Part shown: piece by piece, positions 30,893-39,323 of the stretch
Position numbering within the stretch: position 1 is the stretch's first letter
Layout: every line of letters begins with the position of its first letter
DNA from: Galerina marginata
Lineage: Eukaryota > Basidiomycota > Agaricomycetes > Agaricales > Galerinaceae
Direction of reading: 5' to 3'
Assembly (NCBI GenBank): GCA_023014335.1
Contig: JAECYW010000006.1
Location: 2,232,001-2,296,000 of the forward strand
DNA length: 64,000 nt
Position numbers and translations under genes: made by a program
The notes under the pieces: model-generated
The model's database searches: none
What the model was told of the DNA's origin: nothing
Seen by the model: only the letters and a program-made list of their open reading frames with translations

Positions 30893-33817
30893 ATGGATAT
30901 TACACCCGAGCTCGGTGTCGACGGCATGGCCATATCCAATACAAGTAAAGCTGGAGAACATACAGGTGGACAGACAGTGAAAATGGATCTCGCAGCCGAC
31001 GCTGGATCCAAGTCCGACATGCCTGTTAACTCAAGAAAGAGACTGCGGTCGGCCATGGCGCCGGTAGACGATCCGACATCTTTTTCAACCAACCGTACCC
31101 CCATGGACGTCTCCCCGAACTCTACCCCTTCTTTCATTGACCTCACAGCGGAAGATACGGGGAGTGATGATGACTCCGTGTCTACCAGGAAGCGAAGGCG
31201 CTATCGCGATGCTGGGGAGCCTCGCTCGAACTTAGAAAATCTCACGACTGGGGTGGGACCTTTGTCTACTAGTCCGCACTTGATATCACCTCATGCTGCA
31301 GCGACGAGGCGCACGTCCTCTGAATCGATTGAAGCACAGATAGTCACTGTGGAATCTGAGCCACTGCCTTCCTCAAATTTAGATGGTACTTTGACTCCGT
31401 CGCCAGGTGGACGCGAAAGCACGATTATGACGATCTCTGGCCAAGAAAAACCACACTCCCCCATACTACCATCATCCCCATTTTCTGTTTTCTCGCCAAA
31501 AGGCCAACCATCTGGGCTTCCTCATTCCTCCAAGCCTGCCGAGTCCCATCCAACACCGTTTTTGGTGGACAAAAAACCCCTTCCTTACGTGCCCTTCTTG
31601 TATGTATATCCACCGGTACCATTGAGCACTACATCCGGCAGTAATTCTGAATATCAACAGCAAACTTCGGTCACCTCGCAATTGTATCATCATCCCACGC
31701 ATTCTACATATCCGCCCGGATACCCATTGTACCATCAACAATACCAGAATTTGTATCATATTAATCGGGATAGCCTGCTAGACTCGACCATGCTGCCCTC
31801 TGTACAATCACGATCACATCAGGACTTGGGTCCCAAAATTCAAAAGCCACATACCACAACGAAGTCAGAGATGCCTGTCCGCCAGCCTAGCTCCAACTCA
31901 CCCAGGCCGACCTCTCCTACGCCAAAGACTGACATCGTTCACTCAAGCATCATCCATCGGAACGCCGACGCCCTGCTTGAGCTCTTGGGGGAAGAACTGA
32001 AGAAAGCTCAGTCGAAACATGAACGCGCACTAACAGCACTCATTGTGAACCACCGGGCAGACATCTCTCGCCTCAATGCGATGCATGCAGTCGAGCTTGC
32101 CTGCTTGGAGACTGCCCTCTGTCGAACGGAGGCCGAGTTCGAGGATCGGTTGAATAACGTGCGTTCCAGCGCGCTGGCTGTACAGCAACTCAAATCAGAC
32201 GAGCTCCTGCATCGCAGCCAAAGCGAATTGGAAGCGGCGCATAAGCTCCAGTTGGAGGGCGTTCAGAAAAGGTTCATGGAGCAATACCAAGAGATACTTG
32301 AGAAGCTGACGGTACGGGCGAAGGATAGTGCGGTGAAAGCCAATGAAGTAGAAAACAGGTTGAAGGGGGTTGAGGCGAAGTTGGAAGAAGCGGCCAGGGC
32401 TCGTGATGACCAAATGGCTCAAATGAAAGGAAGGGAAGAGCGATGGATTCGGCAAAGTAGCCAGAGAGAGATCGAGTTGCATGCAAAGTGGGAGGAGGAG
32501 AAGCACCGGTTGGAAGGGTGTATTGAGGCGGAGAGGAAGAGACACGTGGACGACGAAAGGGCTCGAAAGAAAGTCGAGGAAAACGTGAAGAAAGAGCAGT
32601 CAACACAAACTGAGATGGCGGGGAATGTGTCGGCAAAGGGAAAGGAAAAATTGGATGAAGAAGAGGCGATGAGGAAGACGTCTGTGGCCCACTCAGGGTA
32701 TGGTGAACAGGTTGACTGGACAGGGTTGGAGGGTGTCAGGATGGCTCTTGAGGAGGCGGATGATTTCCCACAGGCCGAAATCGACAAGGCACTGGCACGA
32801 CACCAAAAACGGACCACTCGAGGACGAACGAGGGCGATTCCTCCCTTGAAAGCAAGTACGAGTGCCATGTCGAATCGTGCGCAGAGCAATCAGAGAGGGG
32901 ACGACAATGACATCTTACAGGCCGTCAAAGAACTGACTAGAGAACCTGCACAGTTTATTCGGGATCTTGAGCAGGCGAAAATACTCACTGAAAAATCTGC
33001 GGAGAGCGTGAAAGCACTGGCAGACAGACGGAAACTCGACGAGGAGATGAAATCGCTCGATGTTCACAAGAAAGCTCTTGACCAGCAGACTGCGGCCTTC
33101 GAGGAGGAGAAACGAATTTTCGAAGGGGCAAAAGAGCGACTGGAGGTACAGGTCGAGGAGTTCCAAGGCATGATCATACGCCAAAACGAATTCGATAAGC
33201 AGAAATGGGAAGAAGAGAAGCGTGAATGGATACAGTCAATGAAAGCGACGGCGGAGAAAGAGAGGACGGAGACTGAAACCAAAGCAACGACCGAGATGCA
33301 ACAACGGATGCAGGACTGGCAAGCTGCGACGGCAAAGGAGCTGGCAGACATAACGGAGGACATAGCGAAGGAGAGAGAGGCGTTGGTCGAGGAGAAAGAG
33401 GCGCTGGAGGAAGAGAGGCGCGAAATTGCAAGGAGGCAATTGGAGGACAGGGCTAAATTGGAGGAAGCTGAAAGAGTCCGCATTGAAACACTGAACGATT
33501 TGTGGGCGAAGGAAGTTGAGGACCGGTGGGCCAAGCTTGCGGAAACAAAGAAAGAGGAACAAAAGCGCAGAGGAAAAGAGGACGAAGACGGCCAGAGGGA
33601 CACGGAGTTGCTGCGATGCCAGAACGAACTCAAGGCGACGGAAGATAAGATCAAGCTACTCGAGGACCGCCTGCGCGAGCGAGAGGAACCGGCGAAACAA
33701 GTGCCAGAGTCTGACTCAGGACACCAAGTGAAGGGCGTATTAGAAAGCCTCTTATCGGGCCAGGGCAACACCTCCGAGTGGAATAGACAACCCGACGACC
33801 CCTGCTATCATCAATGA
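30893..33817 (+). CDS. Long coiled-coil protein with SIM-like motif, local family member 4 (unknown function)
   Basis: Intronless 974-codon frame from a true ATG. Residues 47-53 (SRKRLRS) and 99-105 (RKRRRYR) are basic NLS-like patches. Between them lies SFIDLTAEDTGSDDD (80-94), which fits a SUMO-interaction motif: a hydrophobic FIDLT followed by acids. A Pro/Tyr/His/Gln-rich zone (residues 225-290, e.g. YPPGYPLYHQQYQNLYH) parallels the gene at 25583-27789. At 356-370 the shared helix reads RNADALLELLGEELK. Residues about 370-560 and 690-940 form long coiled coils, split by a linker with QSTQTE (569-574) and a basic RTTRGRTR segment. Stop at 33815-33817, only 10 bases before the stop of the convergent neighbour. 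I recognise no known family; nuclear location is inferred. Confidence 0.8.
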   Translation: MDITPELGVDGMAISNTSKAGEHTGGQTVKMDLAADAGSKSDMPVNSRKRLRSAMAPVDDPTSFSTNRTPMDVSPNSTPSFIDLTAEDTGSDDDSVSTRKRRRYRDAGEPRSNLENLTTGVGPLSTSPHLISPHAAATRRTSSESIEAQIVTVESEPLPSSNLDGTLTPSPGGRESTIMTISGQEKPHSPILPSSPFSVFSPKGQPSGLPHSSKPAESHPTPFLVDKKPLPYVPFLYVYPPVPLSTTSGSNSEYQQQTSVTSQLYHHPTHSTYPPGYPLYHQQYQNLYHINRDSLLDSTMLPSVQSRSHQDLGPKIQKPHTTTKSEMPVRQPSSNSPRPTSPTPKTDIVHSSIIHRNADALLELLGEELKKAQSKHERALTALIVNHRADISRLNAMHAVELACLETALCRTEAEFEDRLNNVRSSALAVQQLKSDELLHRSQSELEAAHKLQLEGVQKRFMEQYQEILEKLTVRAKDSAVKANEVENRLKGVEAKLEEAARARDDQMAQMKGREERWIRQSSQREIELHAKWEEEKHRLEGCIEAERKRHVDDERARKKVEENVKKEQSTQTEMAGNVSAKGKEKLDEEEAMRKTSVAHSGYGEQVDWTGLEGVRMALEEADDFPQAEIDKALARHQKRTTRGRTRAIPPLKASTSAMSNRAQSNQRGDDNDILQAVKELTREPAQFIRDLEQAKILTEKSAESVKALADRRKLDEEMKSLDVHKKALDQQTAAFEEEKRIFEGAKERLEVQVEEFQGMIIRQNEFDKQKWEEEKREWIQSMKATAEKERTETETKATTEMQQRMQDWQAATAKELADITEDIAKEREALVEEKEALEEERREIARRQLEDRAKLEEAERVRIETLNDLWAKEVEDRWAKLAETKKEEQKRRGKEDEDGQRDTELLRCQNELKATEDKIKLLEDRLREREEPAKQVPESDSGHQVKGVLESLLSGQGNTSEWNRQPDDPCYHQ

Positions 33818-33827
33818 AGTGATTTAT

Positions 33828-35258
33828 TCAACTAAATGGACCGCTTGCTCTGGCCTGTAATACTTCCAGTTGGGCTTGATAAATTATTTGCTGACGCTCA
33901 TGATCAATGTCTTCCTCTTCATCGTCCACGAAACCCATCTCCTCGTCTTCGGACTCGCTTTGCTCTCCCTCCTCATCGCTCTCTTCATCCTCCTCGACCT
34001 CCACTTCGGCGTCTTCGTTATCCTCCTCGTTATCTGCTCCTTCCTCTTCCTGTCCAAATGGTAGTTCCAGTCGTGTTCGCTTCGTTAGTGGTTCCAACGA
34101 AAGCGCATTGTCTTCGTCATCTCTTTCCCTCTTTTCCGCTCTCAAATCAAGCAACGCCCTTCTTTCTTCCCTCAACCTCCCCACCATGATCGCCTTTTCT
34201 TGCTCCCACCTCTTCCTAAGCGACTCATGGCCAGTGCGCCCCACTTCCATCTGTACCTCTAAGTCCGCCTTTTCTCGTGTCAAATCTCCGGCCTGTTTCA
34301 AGGCTTCGCTCTTGGCTTCCTCCAAGCTTTTGACCTCCCGCTTCAGTTCCTCCACTGTTTTTACCAACTCTGCCTTCTCCCCAGCCCATAAATTCCTCTC
34401 CGACTTCCACGACTTCTTGTCCCCTTCATGCTTCTCCAGGAGGTGTCGATTTATTCGCTCCTGATTCTCTTTTTCCTTTTCCTGTTCCTCCTTTTGTATC
34501 CTCTCTCTCTCTTTCTTTTCAATGTCGGTTTCCCCTTGCTCCAACTGCCTCCTCAAATTTTTCGTCTCGACCTGCGAGCGCCCCCTCTCTTCGGCGCTCA
34601 GCTTCTCCACGCGCAGCACCTGCTCTCTCAACGTCTTACACTCTACTTCACTCTCCTTCAGCTGGGCCATTAGGTGTTGCTGATATCCGGCAATATCGAC
34701 TTGATGCCTTCGGTGTTGAGCCATGTAGCCTGTGGCTGCTTTATCATGCGCTGCTTCATAAACGCGCATCATAACGACTTCAAGGGGCAAGCTTTGTGCT
34801 TCAATACAAGCCGTTCCGGCGGCTTCGCGTGCTGCTTTGCTATATTTGTGGTTTTCTGGAGATTGTGGTGGCGATGTCAGTCCGGTTGACGAACGGGTTG
34901 GGCAAGACGGCAGATTTTGAGAGGGTGTGGTTGCGGATTTAGCTACTGGAAGCGCGGTGGTACCACCACCTACAATCGCAGTTGCCCTAGGAGGGCCGCC
35001 TACGGGGGTCCTGGAAACATGACCACCCCCTGCTGTACCACTGGGCACCGGGGGTTCCAGAAGAGGTCCATTCAGCGAACTTTGTAGGGGCATTGGTTTG
35101 GAAGTTGTCGCAAATCGAACAGAAGGGTGTCGAGGATCCTGAGAGAGATTGGTAGCATAGGCTCTATTGACTGGCAGCGTTGTACTAGCCGAGGCAGTTG
35201 GTATGCTACGCTGTTTCTTCCGTGCCGCCTGCACGGAGTTGGTTTCCTTGGAAGACAT
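33828..35258 (-). CDS. Coiled-coil protein with acidic tail, local family member 5 (unknown function)
   Basis: Intronless 476-codon frame from an ATG at 35258. Residues 1-140 are Ser/Pro/Thr/Gly-rich with a basic ARKKQR patch. Residues about 150-385 form a coiled coil. Residues 207-227 carry C-xx-LREQ and EERGR at the same spacing as in the 3369-4358 protein, and both then share a similar W-containing coil and a terminal basic motif (LTKRTRLE here, RKRKRID there). The last 80 residues are strongly acidic (EVEVEEDEESDEEGEQSESE), as in histone-binding or chromatin proteins, though composition alone proves nothing. Convergent with 30893-33817. Confidence 0.77.
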   Translation of the reverse strand: MSSKETNSVQAARKKQRSIPTASASTTLPVNRAYATNLSQDPRHPSVRFATTSKPMPLQSSLNGPLLEPPVPSGTAGGGHVSRTPVGGPPRATAIVGGGTTALPVAKSATTPSQNLPSCPTRSSTGLTSPPQSPENHKYSKAAREAAGTACIEAQSLPLEVVMMRVYEAAHDKAATGYMAQHRRHQVDIAGYQQHLMAQLKESEVECKTLREQVLRVEKLSAEERGRSQVETKNLRRQLEQGETDIEKKERERIQKEEQEKEKENQERINRHLLEKHEGDKKSWKSERNLWAGEKAELVKTVEELKREVKSLEEAKSEALKQAGDLTREKADLEVQMEVGRTGHESLRKRWEQEKAIMVGRLREERRALLDLRAEKRERDDEDNALSLEPLTKRTRLELPFGQEEEGADNEEDNEDAEVEVEEDEESDEEGEQSESEDEEMGFVDDEEEDIDHERQQIIYQAQLEVLQARASGPFS

Positions 35259-36300
35259 TAGGTGCTGATAGATTGCCTTCTTGGTTTGGATTCAAAAAAA
35301 TTGATGTGAAAGCCGTCCTTTGGATCCAGTGTTAAGCTTGTTTAAAGATGAGTGTTTTAAGTCTGCAAACTGATTTGTTGTGGAGGAATGAGAGAGAGGT
35401 TCACAATTCCGGCAATCCTACCAATTAGCCCCGGTGCGGGTTCTGAAACTCTCGCTCTTTGCACCCCTATTTTTTGTAATGGTCGATCAATTTTGGGTCT
35501 GTATGTACCGTAATTAAAACTGAGGGCATTGCGCAATGTTTTTTCGTTGCAAAGACAAAAGGTAAGACTTGTAAGACAGTGTGCCGGATCGTGCGAATAT
35601 TTCAGAAGAGACAAGGCAACGGTGGCGCTCGTTGAAAGCTTCCAATTCGTCATCCCCTGTCCCGCTGTTCGACGCAAGCCCTGGTCTTTCTAACCTTTGG
35701 CTTCCTCGTCGAAAGAGAGCTCGCAGAACAGAGGAATACTTACTACGCTCGCCCAAAGTTGGAGTCCGAAAACAAATGACTGGATCACCTCCAGTTGGAC
35801 TGCAAAGCCTTATTCGGATTTGGTCAACGACTACAATCCGCTCTTATGCTTTGCTTATGCTTGCGTCGGTTGTGCGAATACACTTTATCTGTGGAAAGTT
35901 TGAATTTCGTTGTCACTGCCTCATCATTCCGTTTGAACCTGTGTTTTTCTTCTCTTCGCGACCGCTGGAAATCCAAGAGATTCTGTCATTTGGAACTTCG
36001 ACCTTTTCAAGAACGCCTTTCCCAAGTCGGCGTGCTATGTAATACAAGAATACGAGTTTCTCTTGTCGTGCTTACCTTTCGGCCGTCTTTTAAACTGGCG
36101 ATGGATGACCGACTTCGTCTGCCCATTATTTCTCGTCAGCCTCTCGCGAAGGCGTTTAAATCTCTAGAGGTCGGTCAAATGGAATTTTTACCAGATCGAC
36201 ACCCGTCTTTCTGCTTTTTTCCGGTTCGAGACTGCTTTCCGACTGGGGTACGTTCTATCGCTCATTTATCCGCCGATACTTGGTTGCCTATCCACCTTCC
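35259..36300. other. Intergenic, upstream of the orphan gene at 36301
   Basis: Open frames here start with non-ATG codons or overlap in conflicting frames. 35900-36300 is T-rich like a fungal promoter or leader. An upstream ATG at 36102 opens a different frame ending at 36397 and could be an upstream ORF. Confidence 0.4.
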
Positions 36301-38520
36301 ATGGCCGACATGCACACGTTCTTTACCTGCTTTCCTCACTTCTTTCAGGTGCTGTGGGCCTCATTTTGCGGCTTTTTGTCCTCTAAACATGGCGTGAACG
36401 GCGAAGCTTGCGATATCGAGACCGGTATTCCACCCTCTTCGGCCCTCAAGGAATCGGTGGCAGGTATGTTACTCCAACTTGATTATCCAGTCGTCTCATA
36501 TACAACCCGGTGCTCTAGGCGATATAAACCACGATATTGAAGCGGCTGCCGGCTTCCTCGTGTCTCCCACAGATGATTTCGTTGATATAGACCTCAAAGC
36601 CGCTTCTGATTCCTCGAGCCGCGGCACCCGTCCAACCCGTCCTAGTTGCCGTGACCCAGTCAAATCCCGAATCGTCAACTCCGCCTTGAAGCAGGTTCAA
36701 GACAAAACCATCGGTGAGTACAACGATTGTGGTCAATATTTATATCTTGAGTCTCTTCTTCCTTTAGGTGTCGTCAAGCCTGTCGTCGTCACTCCGGGTA
36801 CCGTCACAGCAGTCGCTTGCAGCGTGCGGATCGAGTACTACGACGGGCCTGTTATCAAGCCTTCCGCTTTGCGTCTGAAACGGTTGAACCCCATCTCCGC
36901 GCTACCCATTGCCGGTCCGATCGAAGCCCTCAGGTCCCTTGCAGAGGAACGTTCCCGAATTCAGATTGGATACACCAGGACCCGGCCCAAGCAGAAACAT
37001 CGTGCGGTTCAGTTTGGTAATTCGTCGTGTTTACCTTGTTTTTATGTACTCAATCCGTGTCAGCTTTACCAGTTAGAGAGGCCTCTCATAGCGATGCTCC
37101 TGAAAGGAGACACAAAAACACCAGAGCGAAGAAGCGCAGAGAATCTCTGTTTGACATCCTTGACCAATTCCCGGCCCCTCCCACCTACGTTCCGCCTGTA
37201 CCGCCTCTTCCAGCTACTCCTGCGCCTGCCTGTGGACCGCCCATCGAAAAGCTCGACCAGGTCGACCTTCTTTATGGTGTCTGCCAATCCCCTGTTATTA
37301 GCGAGAAGTCCGCCTCGAGCTCCGACTCTGACAGTATCTTGATCTCTGGCTCAGCCTCAGATGATACTGCTCAGACCTCAGCTCCTGGCACTCCTGATAC
37401 CGACGAATTCTTTTTTTCGGTTTCCGGAGCGACGAACGCTAAAGCGGATGGGCCTGATACCCAGTCTTCCCAGTTGGTAAACAATTTTGACGAAGCTTTC
37501 CCTTCCATGCCGTTCGAACGAGGTTTCCTGCGGCTTGATGCTATGGAGCTGGTGTCCAAAGGATTACCTGAGCCTGTCCAACCGATGGAGGTCCCAGTTC
37601 CACCTACTTTCTTCGCAACGAAGGAAATCAAAGATGTTGCCAGCCACTCCGAGGATCTTTTAGATAGATTTACCGACGCTAGCTGCGGCGATGGCGACGG
37701 CTTCGAGGGTTGGAACTCAAGGGAGGATTCGTGTCAAGATTCCGAGCCCGGTATTTGCGACGCTCTAGGTAACTCTCAGATGTATGAACCAGACTTCGCC
37801 ACGGACGACCTGCATACCCAGGTCGAGTCTCAACCTTTTGGTTCAAATCAGCGACCTGACTCTGACAACGAAACTATCGCCCACCGTCAAGCCAAGGCTC
37901 TCTTTGGGAAACCCGTTGCGCCTCTCCGCATCGTAAAGAAGAGCAAGCCTAGATACTCCGTCGATGCAGAAGGCGTCCACTGGCGGGAAAGTGAGCGCTG
38001 GGAGGAATCTATGGATAAGGTCCTCAAGGCTTTCCGGGAAGCCGAGACGGACGATGACGATTTTCACGATTTATTTTACCGGTCTTCTGCCTCTTTCTCG
38101 CAGAGTTCTCTCGTAGACGGAAGGGAAGAACAGGCCGAGCGCGATTGCAGCATCAGTGACTCCGATGCAGTCCCAGAATCTCGGGAGGACCGTATCAGGC
38201 GCTTTAACGAGAGCTTCGACAGCATTGAGAAGTCCGTCGAGGAAATCTTGGCTGTACTTGGTCTCCCTGATCCCATTGCAGTCACCACGGACGAGCCAGC
38301 CAGCGTCTCTCTCTCGGGTGGGATCATTATCAAGAAACTCGCTCTGGACGACATTAAGCCCGCCCCATTGCCTGTCCACAGAGTCAATGTTCTTGGATAT
38401 CACTACGAAGACCCTGATACCTGGATTGCTATGACGGACGACGACGATAGCAAGAACGAGAGTGAGGGCGAACACAACCAATGGAGTGATATGCTGGAGT
38501 TAAATGCGTATCTCGAGTGA
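36301..38520 (+). CDS. Orphan acidic protein with N-terminal aromatic helix
   Basis: Four exons (36301-36463, 36519-36713, 36768-37016, 37064-38520) give 687 residues; all three introns are 50-55 nt with canonical ends. The start ATG opens MADMHTFFTCFPHFFQVLW, an aromatic-rich hydrophobic helix that may be a membrane anchor or weak signal. The middle has a basic segment (RRHKNTRAKKRRES) followed by proline-rich APPTYVPPVPPLP. From about residue 290 to the end the chain is acidic and Ser-rich with aromatic residues (IHWRESERWEESM-like motif, DDDFHDLFYRS, DDDSKNESEGEHNQWSD). I recognise no domain. Probably a lineage-specific gene. Confidence 0.7.
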
Positions 38521-39323
38521 CGATTCTTACCACCCACATTCTTTGACAGCTTTACGATAAGTATAAGTAACGACTTTTTATGATTTGCATGATTTCTCTT
38601 CAGGGTTCTTTGGGTCTGTGCTCCTTCTCCTTTGGATCCGAGTCTCTTTCGAAACCTCGTCTTTCAGGTGTGACATTCATTTCTCCAGCTCCTCCTATTC
38701 GATTTCTTTTATCTCTTTATACCATTACTTATGTATTTCCATCAAACATTCTTTGAAATGCTTTTCCTTACGCCTGTAATCTACTACTGTTTGTACCCCG
38801 AATGCCACTTTCCATCAACGCCCCTATCCGATGTCGACGAAGTCACATGATCGTTCTTTTCTCAAGTCGATATCCACTCGGAGACTCGCATCGTGTTTCT
38901 AAACTTATTCTCACTTCCAACAAGGTTCAATGTTCAACCGAGGTTATCGCAGCTCGATAGACCCACCAGGTGCCTCCTGCCGTCTCATGCAAATGTTTTT
39001 ACCTCAGCATGGCAGAATCGTTGCAAAATCGTGTTCAACATTCAGCCTCGTTTTTGACCGGTATGTTTTCATGCAACGGCTTTGTGTACGTTTTAACGAT
39101 GCCCTGCATAGATAACGCATTGATATTTTTGGGGTCGTACAACTGCGCAATGCGCATGCTCCAGTGGTTCATTTTAAGAAACGATCGCGAGAGGCTGGGC
39201 CTGGTCATGATCATGAGTGCTTTGTTTGAGTCAGCGTGGGCGTGGACCACACATGGCCACTGGGCGCCTAAATACACGGCCACTCTCCCATGCTCCTTGC
39301 ATTCCTCTCTCACTTGAACCACA
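38521..39323. other. Intergenic upstream of Argonaute
   Basis: T-rich promoter-like sequence and the 3' flank of the orphan gene. Short frames at 38930-39320 overlap on both strands and are not convincing. Confidence 0.45.

Noticed and set aside
33840..34470. Plus-strand serine-rich frame of 185 codons
   Set aside because: Antisense shadow of the acidic coiled-coil gene; Glu/Asp codons read as Ser and Leu on the other strand.
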